From NCBI RefSeq assembly GCF_013409305.1, contig NZ_JACBZJ010000001.1, forward strand, positions 2,852,001-2,916,000: a stretch of DNA of 64,000 bases, in the 5' to 3' direction. Shown piece after piece: positions 49,414 through 64,000 of this stretch. The stretch is from Cellulomonas soli (lineage in GTDB: Bacteria; Actinomycetota; Actinomycetes; Actinomycetales; Cellulomonadaceae). The notes under the pieces were generated by a model. It was not told where the DNA came from. It ran no database searches and worked only from the letters and a program-made list of their open reading frames with translations. The position numbers and the translations under genes are program-made. How positions within the stretch are numbered: the stretch's first letter is position 1; each line of letters begins with the position of its first letter.

Positions 49414-50420
49414 GCCGCATCGCGAGCACCCGCTCCTCGCGTGGCCGCGCACGAGCAGCGTGCACGGCCGCGCTCCTCGCCCTCGTGGCCGCGTGCGGGG
49501 CGCCTCTGCCTGCGCCGGCGCCGGAGGCCGTGCCCGCAGTCCCGCCCGCGGCGACGACGGTCGCGCAGTCGCAACGTGTGCTCGGTGACCTCGCGACGGT
49601 CCTCGCGGCGGGCGACGCGGCGCTCGATCCCGCCGCGTTGGCGACGCGGGTCGCAGGCCCGGCGCTGGCCATCCGGACCGCCGAGTACGTGCGGGCGAAC
49701 GCCACAGCCGGGGCGAAGCCCCCGACGGCCCTTCCGACGGGCGATCAGGCTCTGATCGTCCCGGAGACGGCGCAGTGGCCGCGCACCCAGCTGGTCGTGA
49801 CCGAGCAGCCTGACGACCTGCAGGCTCCACGGATCCTCGTGATGAGGCAGGAGTCGGCGCGCGACCAGTACCACCTGTGGGGCTGGGCCCGGCTCGGCCA
49901 GGGCGTGCAGATGCCGTTGACCGCCGACCCCTCCTCGGGCAGCCCCGAGCTCGCTGCCGACGCCGGCGGGCTGATGCTGACGCCCGCCGACGCCCTGACC
50001 CAGTACGCGGACGTCCTGGCCTCGGGCGATGCCTCCGCCTCCGCCCCGCTGTTCGCCGCGGACTTCTTCCGCACCGGGATCGAGACGGCTCGGCAGACGT
50101 ACTCCTCGGCGGTGGAGTCGGTCGGGACCGTCGCGGAGACGTACACGCCCCAGCTCGACACCGTCGTCGCGATGGCGACGGTCGACGGCGGGGCGATCGT
50201 CGTGGGCCAGCTGACGACCGTCACGACGCTGACGGTGTCCCAGGGCAGCCTCACGCTCGACCCGACGGACGCGGCGCTGAGCGGCAAGTCCAGCGTCACG
50301 AAGAACCTCACGTACACCTGGGCGGACGTCCTGGTGTTCTACGTCCCGCCGGAGGGTGCCGAGGCCCAGGTGCAGGTCCTCGCCGGCGAGCATGCCCGCG
50401 TGTCCGTGTCCGGCGAGTGA
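49410..50420 (+). CDS. Secreted lipoprotein of unknown function
   Basis: 336 residues. The signal peptide ends at the lipobox VAAC with C29, then a Pro/Ala linker. The mature domain includes LVVTEQPDDLQAPRILVM, RDQYHLWGWARLGQGVQMP and VFYVPPEGAEAQVQVLAGEH; no family recognised. It overlaps the bitopic membrane protein gene and is followed after 28 bases by the YbbN-like gene, giving a three-gene transcript. Confidence 0.82.
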   Translation: MSRIASTRSSRGRARAACTAALLALVAACGAPLPAPAPEAVPAVPPAATTVAQSQRVLGDLATVLAAGDAALDPAALATRVAGPALAIRTAEYVRANATAGAKPPTALPTGDQALIVPETAQWPRTQLVVTEQPDDLQAPRILVMRQESARDQYHLWGWARLGQGVQMPLTADPSSGSPELAADAGGLMLTPADALTQYADVLASGDASASAPLFAADFFRTGIETARQTYSSAVESVGTVAETYTPQLDTVVAMATVDGGAIVVGQLTTVTTLTVSQGSLTLDPTDAALSGKSSVTKNLTYTWADVLVFYVPPEGAEAQVQVLAGEHARVSVSGE

Positions 50421-50448
50421 CGCCGCACGTCCCTTCAGGAGAGAGCAC

Positions 50449-51387
50449 ATGACCCAGCCCACGGGCCCGCGACCGCGCCTCGACGTGCGTGGCGCGGTCG
50501 ATCTGTCCACGCTCGCCCGGCCGGCCACGCCGCAGCCGGGAACCCCGGGCGGCCTGCCCGTCCCCGGCGCCTTCGTGATCGACGTCGACGAGGCCGGGTT
50601 CCCTGCACTGGTGCAGAGCTCGACGCAGCATCCGGTGGTGGTCCTCCTGTGGGCCTCGTGGAGCGAGGCGAGCACGTCGCTCGCCTCCGAGCTGGGATCG
50701 CTCGCGGACGAGGACGGCGGGCGTTGGCAGCTCGCGCGCATCGACGCCGAGGCCAACCCGCAGGTGGCGGCGGCCTTCCAGGCGCAGTCGGTCCCGACCG
50801 TGGTCGCCGTGCTCGCCGGTCAGCCGGTCCCGCTGTTCCAAGGCGCGTACCCGCGCGAGCAGGTCCGCGCCGTGCTCGACCAGCTGCTGGTGGCGGCTGA
50901 GGCGAACGGCATCACCGGACTCGTGACGCCCTCCTCCGGCGTCGCGGAGCCGGAGGCGGAGGTGGAGCCGCCGCTCCCCGTACTGCACCAGGCTGCGTAC
51001 GACGCGATCGAGCGCGATGACCTCGATGCTGCTCGACAGGCCTACGAGCAGGCGCTGCGGGAGAACCCTCGCGATGCGATGGCGCGTGCCGGCCTGGCGC
51101 AGGTCGGGCTGCTGGACCGCACACGCTCGGCAGATCTGCAATCGGCTCGCGCAGCTGCTGCGGCCTCCCCGGACGACATCGAGGCGCAGCTGCTCGTGGC
51201 GGACCTCGATGTGCTCGGGGGAAAGGTCGACGACGCGTTCGCCCGTCTCCTCGACGTACTGCGGACGACCGCCGGGCCGGACCGCGAGAGGGTGCGGGTC
51301 CGCCTCGTGGATCTCTTCGAGGTCGTCGGTGGCGACGACTCGCGTGTGCAGTCGACCCGACGCGCGATGGCGGCGGCCCTGTACTGA
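50449..51387 (+). CDS. YbbN/CnoX-like thioredoxin-TPR protein lacking the CxxC motif
   Basis: 312 residues. A disordered N-terminus is followed by a thioredoxin fold at about 40-150, in which the active-site position reads WASWSEAS instead of WCxxC, so it cannot do disulfide exchange. IDAEANPQVAAAFQAQSVPTV, with the conserved cis-proline, confirms the fold. C-terminal TPR-like helices (YDAIERDDLDAARQAYEQAL) follow. YbbN/CnoX proteins are holdases working with GroEL or DnaK. ATG at 50449 with TCAGGAGAGA. It lies just upstream of the rRNA operon. Confidence 0.9.
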   Translation: MTQPTGPRPRLDVRGAVDLSTLARPATPQPGTPGGLPVPGAFVIDVDEAGFPALVQSSTQHPVVVLLWASWSEASTSLASELGSLADEDGGRWQLARIDAEANPQVAAAFQAQSVPTVVAVLAGQPVPLFQGAYPREQVRAVLDQLLVAAEANGITGLVTPSSGVAEPEAEVEPPLPVLHQAAYDAIERDDLDAARQAYEQALRENPRDAMARAGLAQVGLLDRTRSADLQSARAAAAASPDDIEAQLLVADLDVLGGKVDDAFARLLDVLRTTAGPDRERVRVRLVDLFEVVGGDDSRVQSTRRAMAAALY

Positions 51388-51467
51388 GGCGCGGCCCCCT
51401 TCTCGCCCAGGTCACAGCGGTGCAGCGACCCGAGGAGACCACGTGACGGGGGTCACCTCGCGCGGAT

Positions 51468-51497
51468 TTGCCGGAACGGCCAAGGGCTGCGTAATGT
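51468..51497 (+). promoter_or_regulatory. rRNA promoter P1
   Basis: TTGCCG at 51468-51473 and TAATGT at 51492-51497 with an 18-base spacer, about 480 bases before 16S. Confidence 0.6.
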
Positions 51498-51582
51498 TCT
51501 CGATGTCGCCCGGCAGGGAGGAACGGACAGCGAGAGAGATCCGCTGGCTGGTCCCCCGGACGACATCCCGGATCCTCAGCTA

Positions 51583-51599
51583 GGGCGACCAAGTCGCCC
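51583..51599 (+). other. Short hairpin between rRNA promoters
   Basis: GGGCGAC-CAA-GTCGCCC, a perfect seven-base stem with a three-base loop between P1 and P2; possibly a pause or weak termination site for P1 transcripts. Confidence 0.4.
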
Positions 51600-51667
51600 G
51601 ATGCGCGAGCGTGTCCGGTCTGCGGGACCAGGTCTCGCCCTGAACAGATTCGCTCGAACAGAGCGGC

Positions 51668-51696
51668 TTGACGGGGGGATGCGGATCCGCTAAGTT
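51668..51696 (+). promoter_or_regulatory. rRNA promoter P2
   Basis: TTGACG at 51668-51673 and TAAGTT at 51691-51696 with a 17-base spacer: near-consensus and the strongest promoter match in the window. Confidence 0.75.
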
Positions 51697-51744
51697 AGAA
51701 CGGTTGCCTCCGGGCGGGTCGCAAGGCCTCAGCGGATGCGCGTC

Positions 51745-51770
51745 TGTTCCTTGAGAACTCAACAGTGTGC
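51745..51770 (+). promoter_or_regulatory. rRNA leader antitermination/processing element
   Basis: The segment contains CTTGAGAACTCAACAGTGTG, the conserved leader box found before actinobacterial 16S genes. A related box recurs before 23S at 53878-53900. The leader between about 51770 and 51976 is T/G-rich and holds no gene. Confidence 0.6.
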
Positions 51771-51976
51771 CAAGTAGTCGATGCCAAGATGGTTCATCGT
51801 GCTTGATCGTCTTGCCGGTTTCGGTGGGGTGTGAGGGTGTGGTGAGTCTTGGTTGAGATTGGGCTCTTTCCTACCTCCGTGGGAGAGGGTCTTTTTGAAG
51901 CCGAATCTGATTGGTCTTCGGACCGTTTCGTGTGTCGGTTGCTTCACCGCTTCGGTGGTGGGGTGCCATGTAGACA

Positions 51977-57038
<5,062 letters not shown>

Positions 57039-57111
57039 TTCATTCATTGCTACGCGTCCACTGTGCGGTTCCCGAGAGACGAACGGGAACCCGTTTGATA
57101 ACTCGACAACG

Positions 57112-57228
57112 TTACGGCGGTCATAGCGAAGGGGAAACGCCCGGTCCCATTCCGAACCCGGAAGCTAAGCCCTTCAGCGCCGATGGTACTGCACTCGCCA
57201 GGGTGTGGGAGAGTAGGACGCCGCCGGA
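57112..57228 (+). rRNA. rrf: 5S ribosomal RNA
   Basis: About 117 bases beginning TTACGGCGGTCATAGCG and ending GACGCCGCCGG, with CCCATTCCGAACCCGGAAG in the middle. Terminal arms pair as expected. It completes the 16S-23S-5S operon. Confidence 0.95.
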
Positions 57229-57235
57229 CACCATT

Positions 57236-57276
57236 CACGAAGAGCCATCCCTGAAAAGGGGTGGCTCTTCGTGTTT
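57236..57276 (+). terminator. rRNA operon terminator
   Basis: CACGAAGAGCCA (57236-57247) pairs with TGGCTCTTCGTG (57262-57273), with inner pairs closing an A-rich loop, followed by TTT. A Rho-independent terminator directly after 5S. Confidence 0.85.
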
Positions 57277-57359
57277 CCCCAGAACCGCCCGAACATCCCG
57301 CGCGGGAAGGGGAGCCGGTGGGGGAAGTGCCGACTTCTGCGGGCTCGCGCCCAGGTCGC

Positions 57360-57372
57360 TAGGGTCCGAGGA
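57360..57372 (+). promoter_or_regulatory. Leaderless promoter -10 of the CDF-like gene
   Basis: TAGGGT at 57360-57365 ends six bases before the ATG at 57372, the same geometry as at argS. No ribosome-binding site is present at a usable distance. Confidence 0.5.
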
Positions 57373-58271
57373 TGGACCCCGGATCCCGCGAGGAGCGTGC
57401 GCTGAGGCTCTCGCTCCGCGCCGGTGTGGTGCTGGCCGTGATGGCGGTGGTCTGGGGGTTGTTGGCGCGCTCCCAGGTGATTCTGCTCGATGGCGTGTAT
57501 CTGGTGCTGGGGATGGCGACGACCGGTCTGGCCCTGTACGCGGCACGTGTCGCGGGATCGGGTCCGAGCCCGCGGTACCCGTTCGGGCGAGAGGCCGTTG
57601 TTCCGCTGGTCACGGGCGTCCAGGGCGTTGCCCTCCTGGGTGCCTTGGCGTACGCGAGCGTGGAGGCTGTTCGGGTGATTCTGGCCGGTGGGGCGCCCGC
57701 GGACCCGTGGGTGCTCGGCTCTTACGCTGTCGTCAGTGGGGGTGCCGCTGCGCTTCTCGCGCACCGCATGCGGCGCGGGCCGGCATCGGATCTGCTCGCG
57801 GCCGAGGCCGTTCAGTGGCGAGCGGGTGCCCTGTTCAGCGCGCTCGTGCTCGGTGGCGCCCTTGTCGTCGCGGTGCTCGACGCGACGGGAGAGAGCGTGG
57901 CGACACGCTATGTGGATTCCGCGCTCGTGCTGGTGTGCAGCGCGATCCTGGTCAGAGACCCGGTGAGGCTGGTCCGGGCGTCGTTGGACGAGCTGCTCGA
58001 GGCGGCTCCGTCTTCCGGGGTTCAGGCGGCGGTCCAGGTGGTCATCGATCGGGTCACGGCTGCACATGGGCTCGGCGAGCCTCGGGTTCGGCTCACCAAG
58101 CTCGGACGCAAGCTGTATGTCGAGGTGGACTTCGTCGTGGCGGACGGCACGAGGGACGTGGCGGACGAGGACGAAGTTCGGCGTGCGGTGGCTGACGGGT
58201 TGGACGGTCACACTCCGTACGAGGTGTGGCTGAACGTCGCGCTGACCACGGACCCGGAACTGGCCCGGTGA
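57372..58271 (+). CDS. CDF-like membrane protein lacking metal ligands
   Basis: 299 residues with six hydrophobic segments in the first 200 and a cytosolic C-terminal domain (GEPRVRLTKLGRKLYVEVDFVV) like that of cation diffusion facilitators. CDF transporters bind zinc or other metals through paired D/H residues in helices 2 and 5. Here helix 2 reads LLDGVYLVLG, with only one aspartate, and helix 5 reads EAVQWRAGA, where H-x3-D would be expected. Metal transport by the usual mechanism is therefore doubtful. First gene after the rRNA operon; convergent with glgB. Confidence 0.8.
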   Translation: MDPGSREERALRLSLRAGVVLAVMAVVWGLLARSQVILLDGVYLVLGMATTGLALYAARVAGSGPSPRYPFGREAVVPLVTGVQGVALLGALAYASVEAVRVILAGGAPADPWVLGSYAVVSGGAAALLAHRMRRGPASDLLAAEAVQWRAGALFSALVLGGALVVAVLDATGESVATRYVDSALVLVCSAILVRDPVRLVRASLDELLEAAPSSGVQAAVQVVIDRVTAAHGLGEPRVRLTKLGRKLYVEVDFVVADGTRDVADEDEVRRAVADGLDGHTPYEVWLNVALTTDPELAR

Positions 58272-58376
58272 GTCGTCTGCGGGCCAACCAGGTCGACGTA
58301 GGGCAGGAGCGGGTCGTGATCGCGTGCCGACATTGACCGCTCGCGCCCGGTTGCCAGGGGTCTGCTTCCGGTCGCG

Positions 58377-60554
58377 TCAGGCGGGGATCAGGACGAGTGC
58401 CCCGAGGGGCGGCACACGGAGGGTGACGGAGGCCGGACGTCCGTGGTGGGGCTGTTCCTCGGCGTGGACCAGGCCGAGGTTCCCGACGCCTGAGCCGCCG
58501 TACGCCTCCGAGTCGGTGTTGAGCGCCTCCCGCCAGGGTCCGGCCTGGGGCAGCGCGAGGCGGTAGCCCTCGTGGGGCACCCCGGCGAAGTTGATGACCA
58601 CCGCCGCCATCGCGCCGTCGTGGCCGCGGCGGAGGTAGGCGAGGACGTTGTGGTCCGCGTCGTCCGAGGTGAGCCACTCGAACCCGGCGGGTGAGTGGTC
58701 GAGCTCCCAGAGCGCCGGCGTCGCGCGGTAGAGCGCGTTGAGGTCCGCGACCATCTGCTGAACCCCGCGGTGGCCGGGGTCGCCGAGCACGTGCCAGTCC
58801 AGGCTGGAGCCCTCGGCCCACTCGGTCTGCTGCGCGATCTCACCGCCCATGAACAGCAGCTGCTTACCCGGATGGGTCCACTCGTACGCGAGGAGGCTGC
58901 GCACACCGGCGAGCTTCTGCCAGTGGTCGCCGGGCATGCGTCCGTAGAGCGAACCCTTGCCGTGGACGACCTCGTCGTGGCTCAGGGGGAGCACGAACTG
59001 CTCGGAGTAGGCGTAGACCATCGAGAACGTGATCTCGCCGTGGTGGTAACGGCGGTGAACAGGTTCCTCCGCGAGGTAGCGGAGGGTGTCGTTCATCCAG
59101 CCCATGTTCCACTTCAGGCCGAAGCCCAGGCCGCCGGCGTCGGTGGGTGCGGTGACACCGGGCCAGGCCGTCGACTCCTCGGCGATCATCACGATGCCGG
59201 GGTTGCGCCGGTACGCCGTGGCGTTGGCCTCCTGGAGGAAGGCGATCGCCTCGAGGTTCTCGCGTCCGCCGTGCACGTTGGGTCGCCACTGGCCGGCCTT
59301 GCGCGAGTAGTCCAGGTAGAGCATCGAGGCGACCGCGTCGACGCGCAGACCGTCGACATGGAACTCCTCGAGCCAGTACGTGGCGTTCGCGACGAGGAAG
59401 TTGCGGACCTCGGGACGACCGAAGTCGAAGACGTACGTGCCCCAGTCGGGCTGCTCGCCGCGCAACGGGTCGGGGTGCTCGTAGAGCGGTGTGCCGTCGA
59501 AGCGGGCCAGGGCCCACTCGTCCTTGGGGAAGTGCGCCGGGACCCAGTCGAGGATCACGCCGATGCCGGCCCGGTGCAGCGTGTCGACGAGATGACGGAA
59601 GTCGTCCGGGTGGCCGAAGCGGGACGTGGGGGCGTAGTACGACGACACCTGGTACCCCCAGGAGCCCCCGAACGGGTGCTCGGAGACCGGGAGCAGCTCG
59701 ACGTGCGTGAAGCCCTGCTCGCGGACGTACTCGGTGAGCTGGTCGGCCAGGTCGCGGTAGGACAGGCCCTGGCGCCAGGACCCCAGGTGCACCTCGTAGA
59801 CGCTCATCGGCCCGTGGTGCACGTTCGTCGCCGCGCGGTGCGCCAACCACTCTGCGTCGGACCACTCGTGCCGCGACTCGACCACGACCGAGGCTGTCTG
59901 CGGCGGCACCTCTGTGCCCTTGGCCAGCGGGTCGGCCTTCTGCCGCCACGAACCGTCGGCGCCGAGCACCTCGAACTTGTAGCGGGCGCCGGCGACGACG
60001 CCGGGCACGAAGAGCTCCCAGACACCGCTCTCGCCCAACGACCGCAGGGGATGCGTGACGCCCTGCCAGTGGTTGAAGTCCCCGACCACACGGACCGCGC
60101 GGGCGTTCGGCGCCCAGACGGCGAACGACGTGCCGTGCACCTGCCCCATCACGCCCGGATAGCTGTGCACGTTGGCGCCGAGGACCGTCCACAGCTGCTC
60201 GTGACGACCTTCGTGGATGAGATGCCGGTCCAGCTCCTGCACGGTCGGCAGGAAGCGGTACGGGTCGTCGACGAGCGCGGGACGGCCACCGTAGGTGACC
60301 TCGAGCCGGTAGTCCGGAACCTGCTCTCCCGGGAAGGCAGCGACCCAGATGCCGTCCTGCTCGTGGCGCGCCGGTGTGCGGCCCTCGGGAGTGACGACGA
60401 CGACGGCGTCCGCCAGGGGGCGCAGCGTCCGGACGGTGACCCCGCCCGGCCCCACGTGCGGGCCGAGCACCCCGTGCGGATCGTGCGAGACACCCTGCGC
60501 GACCGCGCGCAACGTGTCCGGACCGACGGGGACGGGGAAGGCGGCCGGGCTCAT
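58377..60554 (-). CDS. glgB: 1,4-alpha-glucan branching enzyme
   Basis: 725-residue GH13 enzyme forming alpha-1,6 branches in glycogen. The N-terminal CBM48-type domains ([32 protein letters not shown]) precede the catalytic barrel with [12 protein letters not shown], the nucleophile aspartate in [16 protein letters not shown], the acid/base glutamate in [11 protein letters not shown] and [15 protein letters not shown] at 60554 with GGGTGGG; an in-frame TTG at 60566 is less likely. Last gene of the glgE-treS-mak-glgB transcript, 40 bases after mak. Confidence 0.96.
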   Translation of the reverse strand: MSPAAFPVPVGPDTLRAVAQGVSHDPHGVLGPHVGPGGVTVRTLRPLADAVVVVTPEGRTPARHEQDGIWVAAFPGEQVPDYRLEVTYGGRPALVDDPYRFLPTVQELDRHLIHEGRHEQLWTVLGANVHSYPGVMGQVHGTSFAVWAPNARAVRVVGDFNHWQGVTHPLRSLGESGVWELFVPGVVAGARYKFEVLGADGSWRQKADPLAKGTEVPPQTASVVVESRHEWSDAEWLAHRAATNVHHGPMSVYEVHLGSWRQGLSYRDLADQLTEYVREQGFTHVELLPVSEHPFGGSWGYQVSSYYAPTSRFGHPDDFRHLVDTLHRAGIGVILDWVPAHFPKDEWALARFDGTPLYEHPDPLRGEQPDWGTYVFDFGRPEVRNFLVANATYWLEEFHVDGLRVDAVASMLYLDYSRKAGQWRPNVHGGRENLEAIAFLQEANATAYRRNPGIVMIAEESTAWPGVTAPTDAGGLGFGLKWNMGWMNDTLRYLAEEPVHRRYHHGEITFSMVYAYSEQFVLPLSHDEVVHGKGSLYGRMPGDHWQKLAGVRSLLAYEWTHPGKQLLFMGGEIAQQTEWAEGSSLDWHVLGDPGHRGVQQMVADLNALYRATPALWELDHSPAGFEWLTSDDADHNVLAYLRRGHDGAMAAVVINFAGVPHEGYRLALPQAGPWREALNTDSEAYGGSGVGNLGLVHAEEQPHHGRPASVTLRVPPLGALVLIPA

Positions 60555-60594
60555 GAGCCCACCCAACCACGTGGCACGAGGCGGCGCCGGTGGA

Positions 60595-61988
60595 TCACGG
60601 CATGTCGTCGCGACGATCGCCCGGGCGACCGACGAGACGATCCAGACCCGCGAGCGGGATCGAGGTCCAGGTCGGGCGGTTCCGCGACTCGTACACCACC
60701 TCGTACAGGGTCTTGTCGAGCTCGAGTGCGCGCAGGAGGGTCTCCTCGACGGCGCCGCCGTCAGCCGTCGGGCTCACCTCACCGCGTGCCGCGCGATATC
60801 CGGCGAGGAGTCCCGACCGGGCCGCGTCCGACCAGCCGACCGCGTCTGCGCCGGTCAGGCCGCCCACGGCCGCGGCGTAGTCGATCGAGCGCAGCAGGCC
60901 GGCGACGTCCCGGACGGCCAGGTCGGGCCGGGTGCGCTGCTCGATGGGAGCGAGCGGCTCGCCCTCGAAGTCCGTCACGAACCAGCGGCCCTGCGCGCGC
61001 AGCACCTGACCGAGGTGCAGGTCGCCGTGCACCCTCTGGCGCGGCGGCGCTGCCGGCAGGTCTCGGACCCGGGCGACGACCTGCTCGACGCCCGGACCGT
61101 ACCCGGCCAGGCTCGGGACCGCCGACAGCGCCCAGGAGTAGCGCTGCGACAACGAGCGGGCGACCACCTCCGGACCCCGTGCACCCACCTTCTCGGGGTC
61201 GGTGCCGTACGCCTCGACGAGGGCCGCGTGCATCCCGGCGACCACCTCACCGAGCTGGCGGGCCTCCTCCACGAACGAGGCACCGCGACCGGCGCGGGCG
61301 CACGCGAGCTCGAACCCGTCCTCGGCATCGGCGACGAACGCGCTCATCGCGCCCAGGTAGCCGCGGACGGGCTCGCCGGTCCCGTCGTCGGTCCACAGAC
61401 CCTCGAGCCACGCCAGGGGCCGGGGAACGGAGGTCCAGCCGACGTCGACGAGGTGCCGCGGCACGTCCACGTCAGGGTTCTCGCCGGGGGCCAGGGCGCG
61501 CAGGACCTTGAGGATCGCACCGGAGCCCGGGTCGGGACCGCGGAGCACCACGGAGGTGTTCGACTGCTCGCCCGTCACGGTCCGTGCGGTGCTGGGGTCG
61601 AGCCCCGGCCCGCCCGGACCGTCAGCCGCGGCGAGCCAGGCGCGCACGAACGCAGGGTGCGCGGCACCGTCGAGGACCCGCCAGGTACCGTCCGCGGTGG
61701 TGAGCTCGCCGATGGCCTCGGGAGTCTCGGTCTCGGTGCCGGGTCCACGCCGGAGCAGCACGACCGGGACCTGGAGCAACGCGTCGATCGAGCCGGCGCG
61801 GACCCGTACGAGCAGGATCCGGGCGGAGTCGTGCCGACCGTCCTGCCCGGGCTCCCGGAGCGGCACTGCTCCGACCAGGCTCGTGGCGGTCTCCACACCC
61901 TTCGCCGGGAACCATCGTCGGCCGGGCAGCCACTCCCGCAGCAGCGGGAGCAGATGCTCGTCGAGGGACCCGGGCGGCGGGACGACGA

Positions 61989-61992
<4 letters not shown>
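60595..61992 (-). CDS. mak: Maltokinase
   Basis: 465 residues. It phosphorylates maltose to maltose-1-phosphate, the substrate of GlgE. Visible are the N-terminal [27 protein letters not shown], the kinase catalytic loop [14 protein letters not shown] and the metal-binding VTDFEGEPL, all standard for Mak/Pep2. Start GTG at 61992 inside the treS stop (GTGA), so translation is coupled. Longer in-frame sequence upstream is antisense to conserved treS codons and rejected. Confidence 0.95.
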
Positions 61993-63748
<1,756 letters not shown>

Positions 63749-63752
<4 letters not shown>

Positions 63753-64000
63753 GCCGAGCCCAGACGGACCACGTGGGCGCAACGGACGTGCGGGTCCAGG
63801 CGGACGAAGACCTCGGAGCCCCACCGGTACGTCTCGTCGGAGAGCACGTCGTGCGCGCTCTGGTCGCACCCCGGGTCGAGGCCGAGCGCCGCCAGGTCGA
63901 GATGGACCACACCCTCGCGCGCCTGGTGCGGGTCGAGGTTGACCACCACGACGACCGTGTCGGCCTTGCCGGTCGGGGAGTGGGCCGCGTCGAGGTGCCG
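63749..64000 (-). CDS. glgE: GlgE alpha-1,4-glucan:maltose-1-phosphate maltosyltransferase (partial, C-terminus)
   Basis: The last 83 codons of a gene entering from beyond the window on the minus strand. It contains VVVVNLDPHQAREGVVHLDL, then TYRWGSEVFVRLDPHVRCAH, the conserved C-terminal beta domain of GlgE. GlgE extends alpha-glucans from maltose-1-phosphate made by Mak from TreS-derived maltose; all four steps are thus encoded in one run with GlgB. The stop overlaps the treS ATG. Confidence 0.88.

Noticed and set aside
58695..61511. 938-residue open frame antisense to glgB and mak
   Set aside because: Compositionally artefactual and opposite two well-conserved enzymes.

Overview
The window is high-GC Gram-positive (Actinobacteria) chromosome, most likely Micrococcales and close to Cellulomonas. 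This rests on very high third-position GC, many GTG starts, the gene order argS-lysA-hom-thrC-thrB-rho-rpmE-prfA-prmC, the GlgE glycogen pathway, the NucS mismatch endonuclease, a Rho with a long disordered N-terminal region, an rRNA spacer without tRNAs, and sugar-uptake genes suited to a plant-polysaccharide degrader. The genus is an inference, not a measurement.

Layout. 1-2250: end of a DrrA/DrrB-like ABC exporter, an ElaA-like acetyltransferase and a VOC protein. 2251-6100: a patchy accessory segment with an IS3 transposase remnant, a PH-like membrane protein, a small orphan ORF, the broken end of an Rhs protein, a leucine-rich-repeat protein and a PadR/HAAS pair, ending at a tRNA-Arg(CCG) gene. 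6152-20177: GntR regulator, argS, lysine and threonine genes, rho, an inserted APH(3')-like gene, rpmE, prfA, prmC and tsaC. 20174-29026: a lipid-carrier GlcNAc-1-P transferase, an AtpI-like protein and the complete ATP synthase operon atpBEFHAGDC. 29040-31662: DUF2550 protein, nucS and nagA. 31644-41380: two divergent LacI regulators around a palindrome-rich spacer, then an ABC sugar importer, a GH31 alpha-xylosidase and a GH1 beta-glucosidase; together these look like a xyloglucan-oligosaccharide uptake and breakdown locus. 41480-47275: a zinc-ribbon-like protein, a HAD phosphatase, two alpha/beta hydrolases, a small unknown protein and a large DivIVA/Scy-like coiled-coil protein. 47560-51387: a three-gene cluster (bitopic Pro/Ala-rich membrane protein, lipoprotein, cysteine-free YbbN-like thioredoxin-TPR protein). 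51388-57276: rRNA operon (two promoters, 16S, 23S, 5S, terminator). 57372-58271: a CDF-like membrane protein. 58377-64000, minus strand: glgB, maltokinase, treS and the end of glgE.

Most genes are housekeeping genes in tightly overlapping operons (ATGA, GTGA, TGATG junctions). The less ordinary parts are the decayed accessory segment beside tRNA-Arg, the putative xyloglucan locus with its TCGAAGCGCTTCGA operators, an APH(3')-type kinase breaking rho-rpmE, an exact 52-bp duplication in the coiled-coil gene, a very long hairpin between rpmE and prfA, a probable CTG start for atpB, and repeated signs of leaderless transcription. I saw no CRISPR array, prophage or intact insertion sequence.
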